Below, piece after piece: positions 1-10,984 of a DNA stretch of 64,000 nt. Origin of the DNA: Gloeophyllum trabeum ATCC 11539 (taxonomy: Eukaryota; Basidiomycota; Agaricomycetes; Gloeophyllales; Gloeophyllaceae); assembly GCF_000344685.1 (NCBI RefSeq), contig NW_006920416.1, positions 1,220,829 to 1,284,828 of the forward strand, in the 5' to 3' direction. The notes below the pieces were generated by a model, which saw only the letters and a program-made list of their open reading frames with translations, searched no databases and had not been told where the DNA came from. The position numbers and the translations under genes are program-made. Each line of letters starts with the position of its first letter. Position 1 is the first letter of the stretch.

Positions 1-12
1 ACTATTGAACAG

Positions 13-958
13 CCGAGCGCGCCGTCCCGTCCGCCTGCCCGACCACCACGTACGTGTTTATTCCCCAGCATCGCCCCACCGCACCGCTCAGGTGTGTCCC
101 TGTGAATACAGCGTTTCCGGCGTCCTCCAAGTCACCAGCGCCGACACCGGGAGTGTTCTCGGCTACGTCGGCGCCGCGATGACCACGTACGGCCACTACG
201 GCGTCTCCACGAACCTCGCGGGCGCCCTCCGCGTCTCCATTGGCACGTCCAGCTGCAGCTCCGCGTCCACCGCTAGCCAGCTGGACATCGCTACGTCCGT
301 GCGTCCTCCGCTCCACACTCTGACCGTTGAACACTGACGGCCGGCTGGCAGAACGGCGCGGCCGCGTACCCGCACCTCGGGCTCGTCGCGGGCGCGGCGA
401 ACACCGCGCCGACGAACAACCTCGCCGCGGGGTCGAGCAACTACGCGTACCTGAGCGGCGTCGCGCAGAGTGCGTGCCTGCCCCCCCCTACCCCGCGCGT
501 TCCGTGCTGACAGACACATACATTGACATGCATCCAGCGTCCCCAGGTGCGCCGGCGGTGGCGGCGGGGAACACGTACACGGCTGCGTCGGGCCGCGCGG
601 CGGGCACGGAGAGCGCGATATGGACGTACGACGCGGCGAGCGGCGCGGTCGGCGCGCAGTGGATCAACGGTGATGGGAGTGCGTCTTTTTGGTCCCTCGT
701 CCTCTCCCTCCCTTCCGCAGCATGGCTCATCGAATCCATGTCGTGCAGGCGTGGCCCCGACGTACGTCGTGTACTCGCAGGCGGACTCTAGCCTCCTCGC
801 CACGGGCGACGTGGCCAAGTTCCGCGACGCGTTCGGGAGCGCGAATAAGCCTGTCGTGGTGAGTTGTGATTGGCCACTTGTGCTTCTGGTTTTGATGCGG
901 GGACGGTGCTGACGGGCGGGTGTAGACGTTCAAGTTGATTACCGCTATAGCCTCTTAG
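13..958 (+). CDS. Small secreted protein, tandem paralogue 1 (5' end outside window)
   Basis: This is the 3' part of a gene whose first exon (signal peptide and propeptide) lies before the window. Aligning it with the two intact copies downstream gives exons 13-49, 112-298, 352-469, 538-678, 749-858 and 926-958. All have GT-AG introns in the same positions and phases as the paralogues. The visible protein keeps the family landmarks: a PSxCP segment, an SGVLQVT strand, SQLDI, a YDAASG motif and a closing GDVxxFRxxFG motif. I recognise no enzyme domain. Such tandem secreted families are common in wood-decay basidiomycetes, but their role is unknown to me. The frame is clean, so the gene is probably functional. 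Confidence 0.8.
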
Positions 959-1396
959 GGATTGTAAGGATTGGGCACGTCGGAACATCTTACAGCGCTT
1001 GGGTATACTGCCCAGTGCATACAGAACTATGGCTATGATAAGTTGAATAATTGTACGTGTTACACCACATAAAGTTTTCTTGATTCCCGGAAGCCCCGCG
1101 GAGAACGGATCGGGATTTGTAGCACGCCACCATGCTTGGACGCTCGCCGTCAGCGATTGACACAGACACCCGATATGGCAACCGACTGTCCTCAACGGGG
1201 CGCGCACTTTGGCGGTTTCTTGGACGTCGATTACCTCGCGAGGGCGTCTTCCCGGCGGGCGCTGTCATGAACGCCCTTAAATTCGCGACAGGCCAGTCGC
1301 GCCTCGCATTGCTGTCCTCCCGGTTCGGTGTAGACCAAAGCTAACGCTAACACTTTCCTTACCCTCTTCGCTCGTTTAACTGACTAACCGACAAAA
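959..1396. other. Intergenic region between paralogues 1 and 2
   Basis: This 438-bp spacer should hold the terminator of paralogue 1 and the promoter of paralogue 2. The last 60 bases before the downstream ATG are pyrimidine-rich, as is usual upstream of basidiomycete start codons. I see no gene in it. Confidence 0.5.
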
Positions 1397-2640
1397 ATGC
1401 TCTACGCCAAGACCCTGTTTGCCGCCCTCCTGGCCGCCGCTGTGCTCGTCCAGGCCGAGCCCACCCAGACGACCCCCGTGTCGATCAATCCACACGGCAT
1501 CGCCCTCAAGCCAGTGCCGCAGAAGAGGGACGCCGTCGCTGACGCTCCCAGTCCCAGCGTGGAATTGACCAACGCGCAACGTCTTGCGAGGGGACTACCT
1601 TTGCGCAAGCCGAGTCGTCAATCGAAGAAATCCAGACAGGGTGCGTTTCTCCGCGTGCAGCCTCTGATCATCTCGTCAGCTAAGCTGAACACCGCCTTGG
1701 ATATACAGCTAGACAGGCGGCGCCCTCTGCGTGCCCGAGCACCGCGTGCGTTGTCCGCGCCGTCTTTCGCGGTGCATCCCATTCACACTGTAGTGTTCGT
1801 TGATATTCTAGCTACTCCGGCATTGTCCAAGTCACCGATGCCGACACGGGCGCAGGCCTGGGATACCTGCCGAGTACGCTTAACCTCTTCGCCGAATACG
1901 GCGTGACCCCGAGCGCGGAGGGCGCCCTCCGCGTCGCGTTCAGCGCCGCGAGCTGCGCCGGGGCCGCGAGCCAGCTGGACATTCTGACCACAGTGTGTCT
2001 TCCCCCTTCTCGCCCTTTCGCTAGGTCTCTTAAATATTGACTGGCGCCCGGGCAGAACGGCGCGGCCGACTTTCCGTACCTCGGACTCATCTCTGGCTTC
2101 GCCAACGCGGGTACACAGGGCGACCTCGGCGCGGGGTCGTACAACTACGCGTACTTTGGCAGCGTCACGCAGAGTACGTTGTTGCTTCGCTTCCTGGCGT
2201 CCTCGTACTCCTCTGATATGTGATGCATACAGCCCCTGCGGGCTCCCCGCCGGTGACTGCGCCGAACTCGTACAGCGTCGCGACGGGCGTGCCCGAGGTC
2301 GTCGAGAGCGCCGTGTGGACGTACGACGCTGCGAGCGGGTCCATCAGCGCGCAGTGGGTGAATACAGACGGAAGTGCGCGTGATTAACTCGCGTTAGTGG
2401 CGTTGCCATGTCTGACCTGTTTTTCTTTTGGGCAGGCGTGGTCGCGACGGACCTCCTGTACTCGGCGTCGGACAACACTATCGTCGCGGCCGGCGACGTG
2501 GCAAGCTTCCGCAGCCGGTTCGGTTCCGCGGGGACTTTCCCCAGGCTGGTGAGTGTCTTGTCTTTACTTTTGTTTGAGTGGTTGCTGATGATGACTGGGT
2601 GTAGACTTTGAGGCTGGTTCCTGATGGGGGCGCCTACTAG
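1397..2640 (+). CDS. Small secreted protein, tandem paralogue 2 (289 aa)
   Basis: The gene has seven exons: 1397-1640, 1709-1745, 1812-1992, 2056-2173, 2233-2373, 2436-2548 and 2605-2640. All join in frame to give 289 residues. The first ~21 residues form a signal peptide ending near VQAEP. A short pro-region follows with a dibasic QKR site near residue 42 that could be cut by a Kex2-type protease. The body repeats short hydrophobic strand patterns (QVTDADTG, SQLDILTT, SAVWTYDAASG), suggesting a beta-rich fold, but I can name no family. Exon lengths and phases match the neighbouring copies (37 nt for exon 2, 141 nt for exon 5), which proves recent common origin. It is probably secreted. Confidence 0.85.
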
Positions 2641-3170
2641 AGGGGTGGAGAGTGGATGTGGCACAGCTAGGACCTTTGTGATTGAACATTATAACTCTCT
2701 GGCGGACATGTGCCGGTGCCGGGTATATCGCATTATATCGTACTCATGAGTAAAAGGCTGCTGTCCGCTCGACCCTAGGTTATGGTTACAAACTTGTGTC
2801 TTGCCCTTATTCCCGTTCTACCGTATCTCTGGTTTTAACGAGGTGCCCCGATCAGAAGCCTAGACTTGCCTTCGACAGCCTCAGCCTGTCAATGTCACGT
2901 CAACTTCGCCCCTCTAGGCACATCATATTCCCCGTTATGGCAATCTCCGCACCATATCGGGACTAGTATCTTCAGCCACCTATATCGCACTTGATTCGGT
3001 GCTTTTCCCGGATGCGTCCCGCAAGCTGTCTTAAATACGAGACATGAATGAATTGACGGTCTCATCGCTGACCTCCTGGTCTTACGCGAAATCAAAAGTT
3101 ACCTCTACTAACAACACTCTCTTTACCCCTCCCGCTCTTTACTAGCACTACTAACGATTACAAGTTCGCA
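2641..3170. other. Intergenic region between paralogues 2 and 3
   Basis: This 530-bp spacer has no convincing coding frame. It presumably holds the promoter of paralogue 3; a CT-rich tract precedes the ATG. Confidence 0.5.
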
Positions 3171-4513
3171 ATGCTCTACGCAAAGACTTTTGTCGCTGCC
3201 CTCCTCGCAGCTGCGGCGCTCGTCCAGGCCGAACCCACCCCGACGTCCAGCCAGTCGATCAATCCGCAGGGCATTGCGCTGAAGCCGGTGGAGAAGAGGG
3301 CCCCCAGCCCTAGCGTCGACCTGAGCCTGAGCAATGCGCAGAGACTGGCAAGGGGGCTGCCCCCGCGCAAGCCGAAGCGCCGCGAGCGGAAAATAAACCC
3401 CCGCCTCGGTGGGCCTTCCAGTCTTATGCCACCCGCAGGATGAATCTCACCCCTGAATAGCTGCTCGTGCGGCGGCTTCCCCGTGCCCGTCCACCACGTA
3501 CGCTTCCTTTCCATAATTCGATTGCGAAATTACTGACGCTCTATTACGAGCAGCCACTCGGGCGTCATCCAGGTCACCAACGCCGGCACGGGCGCGGCGA
3601 TGGGCTACCTCCCGCGCACGTACAACGTCTTCGGCGAGTACGGCGTGACCACCGACCCGTCCGCCGCGCTACACCTCTCCTTCGGCACGTCCTCCTGCGG
3701 CGGCAGCCCTGCGCCGACGAGTGGGAGCCAGCTCGACATCCTCACCACGGTGCGTCTCGCTCCGGGGTTGCGCCGTTGAACAGGAACAGGAGACCTGAAT
3801 GATAATGTGGTGATCACGCAGAACGGGCCCTCGAGCACGTTCCCGTACCTCGTCCTCATTTCCGGCTCCGCGAGCACGGACGCCGACTTCCGCCCTGGGT
3901 CGACGAACTACGCCTACGTCGGTGGTGGCACGCAGAGTACGCTTTCTCCTCTGCCTTCCCTACCTCCAGTTCGCGCTGACCTCCCCCCTCCCCCCGCGTC
4001 AAACCCTCCTAACCCGTACCCCAACAACCCCCCCCCCCCGAATAGCCCCGCCAGGCTCGCCGGCGGTGACCGCGCCGAACTCGTTCAGCGCGACGACGGG
4101 CATCCCCGAGGGCGTGCAGAGCGCAGTGTGGGTGTACGACGCTGCGAGCGGCGCGATCAGCGCGCAGTGGGTGAATACCGATCGCAGTGCGTGTCTCCTA
4201 CTCATCCTCTTCCCTTCCCTCCCCTTCCATCCCATCCCATCCCTTCCGTACACCCGTAGTTAAGGTTGAGGGTGGAATGTCAGTGAATGCTGATGCCGAC
4301 GCGACCGCAGGCACGCCGGCGACGCGCCTGCTGTACGCACCGTCTGACAACGTGATCATCGCCGCGGGCGACGTGCGCGCGTTCGCAAGTGCGTTCGGGC
4401 AGGGGACGGAGGTGGTGAGTCCCCTTCTTTCTCTGGCTGTGCGTGTGCGTTTGGATTGATGTGGTGGGCAGACGTTGAAGTTCGTTCCTGAGGCAACGGT
4501 TGTGGTTTATTGA
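3171..4513 (+). CDS. Small secreted protein, tandem paralogue 3 (290 aa)
   Basis: The exons are 3171-3408, 3461-3497, 3554-3749, 3822-3936, 4046-4186, 4311-4414 and 4472-4513. They join in frame to 290 residues. The N-terminus is a signal peptide almost identical to that of paralogue 2 (MLYAKTFVAALLAAAALVQA), followed by a propeptide with an EKR dibasic site. The mature part is more diverged and has an extra Ser/Gly-rich loop before SQLDILTT. Intron 4 contains a run of ten or more C residues that could be a sequencing weak point, but it does not touch the frame. The function is unknown; the export signal suggests an extracellular or wall role. Confidence 0.85.
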
Positions 4514-4914
4514 GGGAAGGAGGAACGAGGGAGCAGTGGCTCGCATGGACTTGCTACTTACACAGTGCGGGCTGGTTTGGCTGTGGGTGCTTGCTTCTGT
4601 GGACGATACTATGTTACAGTGAACGGACGTAATGCGTACCATACTTGGCCACAGTGTAAGCGTACGAAGGACGCTGCGATCGAACATCGAGGGGGTGTGA
4701 CATACAGTCTGAGTGAGTCTGTCTCCACGATGAGTAGATCCCGTAAAGCCTTGGTCATCGAATCATAATACTGGACATGAATACAGCTCCAAGCACAACC
4801 GGTCCTATTCTCCCCATCCCATCCCCCTCCCAGCATAAATACATAAATACGGCTACAGCCCGCTGGACGTTCATAAATACATACATGCATGCATAAATAC
4901 CTGTCCCGCCCGTC
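4514..4914. other. Convergent intergenic region with short AAATAC-type repeats
   Basis: The spacer lies between two convergent genes. Near 4838-4903 it has several copies of a CATAAATAC-like word. I see no gene in it. Confidence 0.4.
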
Positions 4915-5736
4915 TCATGCCGAGCCATCCCCACATTCCCCCTCCCCCTCCTCCTCCCGATCCAGCACGCCCCCGCCCCACGCGCCCATCCCCTCCTCGC
5001 GCATACACGCCCTGACCTCCCGCGCGGGCTTGGCGCTCGCCCAGGAGAGGTAGGACACCGCGCAGTCCAGTGCGAGTTGTGGCGGGCCGCGGATCAATAC
5101 CTCGATGTCCTGATCGGAGGCGGGGGACTTGAGGGCGTGCGAGGAGGAGGGCGAGAGGTGCGGCGGGAGGTAGGGGAGCGCGAGGGAGAGGAAGTCGAGG
5201 GCGGCGCGGAGGTGGGGCTGGGTGAGCTTCGGGGGGGACGTGTGAGTGTTCCTGCTATTGTTCTTGTTCGCGTCCGTGTCGGTGTCGGTGTCGTCCCCGG
5301 CATTTGGAGTGTCGGCGCGGTCTAGGGGAGCGCGGGACGGGGGGGCAGGGAGGTGCAAGACGAGGTGCCGCGTCCCGCAGAGGCTCGTGAAGGACGTGAA
5401 CGCCCGCTCCCCCTCCGCGGACGGGGGAGCGGGCGCGGGGGTGACGGTGATCACGTGCGTATACGTGTGCTTCGCGTCCCCGCCCTCTCCGCCCTCCGCC
5501 GTCTCCGACGAGGGCGCGTAGGCCGCGACGTACAGCCCCGGCACGAGCTCCTGGCGCGGCCCGGTGTGCTGCACGCGCTCCTGCACATACTCGGGGCGGC
5601 GCGCGTGCGCTGTGGTCTTGTCGTGCCACCTGAGGGCGCGGCGCGTGTACGCGTCGACGTCGGCGCCGAACCCCGCAAGCGCGAGGTCGATGCGCAGGTC
5701 CGCGCGGCGGTAGCGGTAGGTGTGGGTGTGGGACAT
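4915..5736 (-). CDS. Hypothetical protein, possible inactive dual-specificity-phosphatase-like fold (273 aa)
   Basis: This is a single open frame of 273 residues with strong G+C third-position bias. The order of motifs resembles a dual-specificity phosphatase: an ELVPGLYVAAYAPSS opening (residues ~64-78), a THVITVTP strand, an LHLPAP strand, a helix before SLALPYL, and a final VLIRGPPQLALDCAVSYLSW stretch. That last stretch sits where the active-site loop CxxxxxR would be. The catalytic cysteine is absent, so if the fold assignment is right the protein is a pseudophosphatase. A low-complexity Asp/Thr/Asn tract near residues 147-165 interrupts it. The fold is my inference only and no family is certain. 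Confidence 0.55.
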   Translation of the reverse strand: MSHTHTYRYRRADLRIDLALAGFGADVDAYTRRALRWHDKTTAHARRPEYVQERVQHTGPRQELVPGLYVAAYAPSSETAEGGEGGDAKHTYTHVITVTPAPAPPSAEGERAFTSFTSLCGTRHLVLHLPAPPSRAPLDRADTPNAGDDTDTDTDANKNNSRNTHTSPPKLTQPHLRAALDFLSLALPYLPPHLSPSSSHALKSPASDQDIEVLIRGPPQLALDCAVSYLSWASAKPAREVRACMREEGMGAWGGGVLDREEEGEGECGDGSA

Positions 5737-6330
5737 GTTGGTGGTTGCGGTTCGGTGAAGAGAAAGGAGTGTGGCACGGATGTAGGAGGTACCGGACCTA
5801 TATAATATATAGAGTTGAATGAACGGCGGTGGATATGCGTAAGGACTCGGATAAAGAGCCGTGCCTGACCCGCAGGAGGTGGTGGTGAAGGAAAGGGTTA
5901 GAGATGCGTACCAGCGAGGGACTTTATATGGGCGGAATGTGGCATTGGCGGAGGCGGATTGATTTGCCGGTAGCCGAGATGTGGCACGAGCGGATGTGGC
6001 ATGGGTGGCTTGACTCGTACATACGGGTGCGTGCTTGGATCTGAGGGTCGAGGGAAGCTACGCCTCAAGTATACTGGACGAGTAAAGACGGGTGATTGTG
6101 GCGGTACTTACACCGTAAGGCCTGGCGTGGATGGCAGTGGTCACCTCCACTATTACACCCATGTCAATGGTATCGTTCTGCCCGGGGCATTGAGGGATGA
6201 CTGACTTGAATCAAAAGTCAGCAGTAACACGATGCGGGCTAAGACTGGGAATCCTGACGAGTGGCGCGTACTGTAACCCTCCGGGCCGGCTATCCGGCAT
6301 GCACTGGCAGATCTGAGTCTGCGCCGTCGC
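5737..6330. promoter_or_regulatory. Divergent promoter region with TATA-like element
   Basis: The region separates a minus-strand and a plus-strand gene. At 5798-5812 an AT-only palindromic block (CTATATAATATATAG) lies about 62-76 bp upstream of the minus-strand ATG, a plausible TATA box. I see no coding potential between the two genes. Confidence 0.4.
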
Positions 6331-7509
6331 GTGACCGACGCGTCCTCGTCCGCCATCATGCCCGCCCCGCCATGGCCCGCCGTCGCGTCGTCCGACCTCC
6401 TCGTCCTGCTCGCGCTCGTGCTCATCACGCTCCTCGCCCTCAAGCTCCTCCCGCTGCGCGACATCCACGGCCTCCTCTCGCCCTCCCCGCCGACTGACCC
6501 GTTCTCCGTCCAGCATGCGCTCGCCTCCTACGCCTCGTACCGCGCCCTCTCGCTGGCCGAGCTCGACCGCATGCGGCGCAGCTACGCGACGCTCCTCACG
6601 AGGGAGCAGAAACGCCTCGCGTACGAGCTGGGCTACACGAAGAAGCTCAACCGCTACGCCGAGCTCATCGACGCCAACGCCCGCTTCACCTCCGCCGTGT
6701 GCGCCTTCGCGCGCTCGCACTACTCCATTCCTCCCTCTCCCTCTCCCTCCACACCAGACCTCGCGCGCGTGCGCGACGCCCTCCGCCACCTCGTGCGCGA
6801 CTGGTCCGCCGAGTGCGCCGCCGAGCGCGCAAAGGCCCACGCGCCCATCCTCGCCGTCCTCTCCTCCCTCCCGTCCCCCTCCAACCAAACCGTCCTCGTC
6901 CCGGGCTCCGGGCTGAACAGGCTCGCGCACGAGATCGCGCGGCTGGGGTTCGCCGTGACCGCGTGCGAGGTCTCCGCGTACCAGAACCTCCTCTACCGCG
7001 TCCTCGCACGCACGCAACAGCCCGAGCAGCACACCCTCCACCCGTACGCGCACTGGTGGTCCCACGCGCGCTCGGCCGCCGACCTCTTCCGCGCCATCCG
7101 CGTCCCCGACGTCCCCCCCTTCGCCCTCCCCTCCATCGCCCTCCTCGAACACGACTTCCACGCCCCCTCCGCCCGCCTCCCGCCCGCCAGCTACGATGCA
7201 GTCGTCACCCTCTTCTTCCTCGACACCTCCCTCAACCTCCTCGCCACCCTCGCGCGCATCCGCGAATTGCTCAAGCGCGGCGGGACGTGGCTCAACCTCG
7301 GCCCGCTGCTCTGGACGCCCGGCCAGCAGGCGGCGCTGGAGGGCGCGCTGGACGAGGTCGTCGCCGCCGCGGAGGCGTGCGGGTTCGTTTTTGACGCGCA
7401 GGAGCGCGGGGCGAAGACGCGCGCGGTCGAGTGCGAGTACACCGCGGACCCGCGCGCGATGATGCGCTGGGTGTACCGCGCCGAGTTCTGGGCCGCGCGC
7501 AAGGTGTGA
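6331..7509 (+). CDS. N2227-family (carnosine N-methyltransferase-like) protein with N-terminal membrane anchor
   Basis: This is a single-exon frame of 392 residues. A hydrophobic segment at residues ~21-40 should anchor it in a membrane. The rest matches the N2227/CARNMT1 family of SAM-dependent methyltransferases, which in animals methylate carnosine. A SAM-binding loop VLVPGSGLNRL lies at ~188-198, followed by CEVSAYQNLL. HPYAHWWSH lies at ~237 and FFLDTSLNLL at ~295. The late motif WLNLGPLLW is at ~326. An alternative start at codon 10 (6358) would remove nine residues but keep the membrane segment. Fungi make no carnosine that I know of, so the substrate is open. The intronless structure is unusual here. 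Confidence 0.85.
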   Translation: MTDASSSAIMPAPPWPAVASSDLLVLLALVLITLLALKLLPLRDIHGLLSPSPPTDPFSVQHALASYASYRALSLAELDRMRRSYATLLTREQKRLAYELGYTKKLNRYAELIDANARFTSAVCAFARSHYSIPPSPSPSTPDLARVRDALRHLVRDWSAECAAERAKAHAPILAVLSSLPSPSNQTVLVPGSGLNRLAHEIARLGFAVTACEVSAYQNLLYRVLARTQQPEQHTLHPYAHWWSHARSAADLFRAIRVPDVPPFALPSIALLEHDFHAPSARLPPASYDAVVTLFFLDTSLNLLATLARIRELLKRGGTWLNLGPLLWTPGQQAALEGALDEVVAAAEACGFVFDAQERGAKTRAVECEYTADPRAMMRWVYRAEFWAARKV

Positions 7510-8057
7510 GGCGGGTGTCGTGTGGATCACCGGGGGTGGGTGCGCGCGGTCGGCCTGCGCAGGGTACTGCTGTACTGCTAGTACTAATACTGATACGATC
7601 CGCGGATGCTTGACTCTCGAGCTCGGCGCATTATATCCCGCTCATGGCGATGCGCCGACCCCAACGCCCAGGTACCGTGATCATCACAACGCGCCGGCCG
7701 TCTGAATCGCACCGTGACGCAGACCCTCCATGCGCGGTGCCGTACATAACGGAACTGATGCTCGCTCGTGTGTCCACTCAGTGCCCTGGGATACACCAAG
7801 TCCGATGGTATCGGTAAACATACGTACATTATGCCAGGACCTAGGAACCAGAATCGTTGCATTCGAAACACCTGCATAGTCACGATCACCCTCGCACAAC
7901 CTGTGCGAAACCCCTCCAGGGAACATACCCCGAGGGAATTATACAACAACAAGTCCTTGGCCATGGGCATGGGGGCTGACATGCAATGTTAAAAATGGTA
8001 TGCTGCGAGCGGTACATCGACTCCCGGGTCGAAAAGATAATAGGAGATGTAGTAGAA
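7510..8057. other. Intergenic region without visible gene
   Basis: The open frames here are short, overlap on both strands and lack motifs. I see nothing but flanking 3' and tRNA-adjacent sequence. Confidence 0.4.
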
Positions 8058-8159
8058 GGCCATACCAGGACTCGAACCTGGGTTATCGGAAGATTCCGGG
8101 GGTCACGTGATCGGCCCGATTCAAAACCCGATGTGATAATACCACTACACTATATGGCC
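8058..8159 (-). tRNA. tRNA-Gln (anticodon UUG) with 29-nt intron
   Basis: Read on the minus strand, the acceptor arms GGCCATA and TATGGCC pair perfectly. The D arm contains the A box TAGTGTAGTGG. The T arm is CCAGG-TTCGAGT-CCTGG with a perfect B box. The anticodon stem TCGGG pairs with TCCGA (one G-U) only if 29 nt at 8092-8120 are removed. That places the intron at the canonical site, one base after the anticodon, and leaves the loop TTTTGA/T with anticodon TTG. The body resembles fungal tRNA-Gln. A tRNA folding program would settle the intron borders. Confidence 0.9.
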
Positions 8160-10984
8160 AGTAAAGAGTGGTTTTGATACACACAAGGGGCTCAATATGC
8201 TGTGGATCAGCTTGGGGATGGCTGGGGTGAGAGGGCACCCCTGCAGTTTGAGTTGGGGAGTTGAGCAAGATGTGGAAGGGGGATGATGGGAAAGTGCTGA
8301 TAGGTGATGTCCATGATTGTATGTACTGCTCCTATGCTGTCCATCAAGGATTGTTGTCAGGCAGATCACCCAGGACCTGGGTGCGGCATAAAAATCACTC
8401 ATTATTTACACTGTTATACACTGCTGTTAACAACAGGTTAATACATGTTATTTATAGACCACTCTAGGCAAGGCTGATTTGGGTGTTAAAAACTCCCCAT
8501 CTCGGTAGCCTGGAATCCACCATGCACCAGCAGAGCCTGATGTGCTTCAGCTTGCAAAGTGCACATCATACAGCTCCGGGAGAGAGCAGTGGAGGCCTAC
8601 CAGGCATTTTAAACTGCAAAAGTGTGTTTGACAATGTTGATATGTCTTTTTGATGCATAATTAACCCATTTCAACATTAGGAAATACATCTCACCTATGA
8701 CTCCCTACTATGGTCTCCCCCTGTCTATGTTGACCTATCTGACCTCTGTGGACCTACGGAGGACTATGTATCCAGGGGAACCCACTATAGAATTTGGTGT
8801 TTCCTGATGAAACTAAATGTTATTAACTGTTAATAACCCTGTTAAAAAGTGCTTCAGAGCATGCCATGTTATTAACATATGTTACAAAGTTCTGATGGAT
8901 TATTCACCATACCCTGGTCCAGGTATAGCCAGCTCTCCAGCATAGCCTCACAGGGGTCCGGGGCTCATGTGAGCAAAGACAGGACCAGGCCATATAGCAG
9001 ATCGCTCAGTAGTACAAAGGAGTGATGATGATGAACTGAGGACTTAGGAAAAGGATTAGAGTAGTACTCACTTGACACCCACGATCATTGGCACATAGTG
9101 CTATGTGCTGCTAGTCAAAGATTGGCATCTACATATATCACCCAGTTTATTGCACCCAGTCCAATGGACAGGGACAGCTGCAGGCTGCACTACCTACATG
9201 TCCCAGAGTCCTAGAGCAAGCATGCATGCAACTTGACATCTAAACCATAGGGTTCCTCAATCTTTGATGGCAGTTACAGCATCCCTGTTCCTTCCCAGTT
9301 CAAGGGACAAAGACAACTGCGGGTTACAATGTCCCAGATTCCACGAGCGAGTATGCAAGTGGCTTGATGCTGAAACAAGATCGGCAGCTTTGTCACATCT
9401 GTTTTCCGGTGCCCAGTTGGAAAACTGAATATACTGTACATGTGTACTTGCTAGAGAATGCCCTGCAGTGTGGAGATAACTAGCACTCACGTTGGAAAGG
9501 GTATTTTAATGAATATAAGCTTGCTGTGGCCACAGGACACAATTAGTAAGATCACCACACCACACCACGGTGGAATGACGGTGGATTACGCACAAATCAA
9601 TCTTAAACAAGTGAGCACACTATCGGGATATTACAAGGAAGCACCAGTCAAACATCTCGACCGTAGACGGGGGATGCAGCCTGGACGAAACCAGGACTAG
9701 CTACATAACACGGGCTACGTTTTCAGATGGGATCACTTTGAATGTCCTAGAGCTGTATCTGAATTTTGGCCTACAGGCTACAAATTGTACCCAGACGGCT
9801 GGATGACTCTGGCAGTCGCAAGCTCCGTGCCTGAGGGACAAGCCTTTGGACGGCTTGAGGTTGGCCCCGATTCACAGTGCTGAACAAGGAGCGAGCACGG
9901 TGGGCCCGAACCGCTGTCGATATGAACCCACCCAGGCGTAACAAGGGATAAATGTCAGGTAGTTCGCGATTGACGAATTCTCAACGGACCGTGGTGGGCG
10001 CGAGGCCCTGGAAGACGCGATGCTTTTGCTGCCGACCACGCGCGTGGACAAGTCAAGAATATTCGGCGAGGCCTCGCAGACGTCGTTGCAGCCATACAAT
10101 GCAATACCGGTAGTCAGGAGGCAATCCGCGTGCCTTGCTGAATACTGCTACGGTCTAGGACGGCATGTGCCCTCGCGGATGACCCGATTCTGCAGCGTCC
10201 GTCTCTGGGAGAGTTAAGACACTCAGTGGTACGGCTGACAGAAGGCAGAGTCGCCGCCCGGACTGAGTTCAAGCAATCAGGTCAAGCCACACTGAGTCAA
10301 ACGGCGGTCAGCACAATGTCCGCTCCTCACCGAGCCTTCTCCGTTTCACCTAAAAACAAAATTCACAGATTCTGGCGTCTTTGCGTCATCCCGGACTAGC
10401 AGCGTCGCAAACCTTTGCCGCGCCCTGCCTTGATGAGGGCCACATACGTAGGTCTCAATTGAAGGCACAGAGGTCCTATTTTTGCCGCCCAGATCCCGTC
10501 CCATAGCGACCCTGAGCTACGAGAAGCTGCACCGGGGGGAGGGACTTCTGCTATTGGGAAGGCGGGAAGCTTCAGGAGTGTGGCGGGCCGCGGTAGCCGT
10601 CATCATGAATTTTGGCAGGACGAATTGATGCTGCAGTTCACCACGGTGCAGTTACGAGCGCGTCTGTCCTGCTGGTGGGCTGGGCAGCGAAGTTGGTCGA
10701 AAGCCTCGGTACGCCGGTGGGGGTAGGCAGGCACTTCGTCGAGACTGGAGCCAGTCTCCGCCGGAAACCTGCGTGGTGGCTTTTCACGAAGCGAACAGAA
10801 GGTAGACCGGGGGGGAATATGGCTTCACTTGCTGAAACATGAGAGTGAATGAAACCTAGCGGTCTGAAAAATCCCGAATCTCGGGGACGGCAGGCTAAAG
10901 GCACTACGATGTCGGTATACAGTATACCGAGGCCTGCAGCAAATTTTAATGGCCATCCATTCACAGAACAACGACGCTGAAACG
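8160..10984. other. Gene-poor, decayed region
   Basis: About 2.8 kb contain no reading frame with recognisable motifs. The first 1.5 kb is AT-rich with many TTAA words. The part from 9870 on is more GC-rich with short overlapping frames on both strands. A diverged internal repeat lies near 9170-9365 and is listed separately. The region looks like old repeat or pseudogene debris. Confidence 0.4.
9170..9365 (+). repeat. Diverged direct repeat pair (about 70 bp each)
   Basis: Two stretches, near 9170-9238 and 9297-9365, share an ordered set of words. These are GGGACA, AGACAACTGC or CAGCTGC, TGTCCCAGA, TCC-GAGC-AG and ATGCA. They differ by many substitutions, so this is an old local duplication. 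No coding role is visible. Confidence 0.5.

Noticed and set aside
6211..7530. 439-codon frame antisense to the methyltransferase
   Set aside because: It is Gly/Arg/Glu-rich shadow coding caused by high GC3 of the real gene and has no motif.
8160..9700. CRISPR array or satellite in the AT-rich desert
   Set aside because: Repeated words are few, unequal in spacing and diverged; nothing resembles an array, and the genome is eukaryotic.
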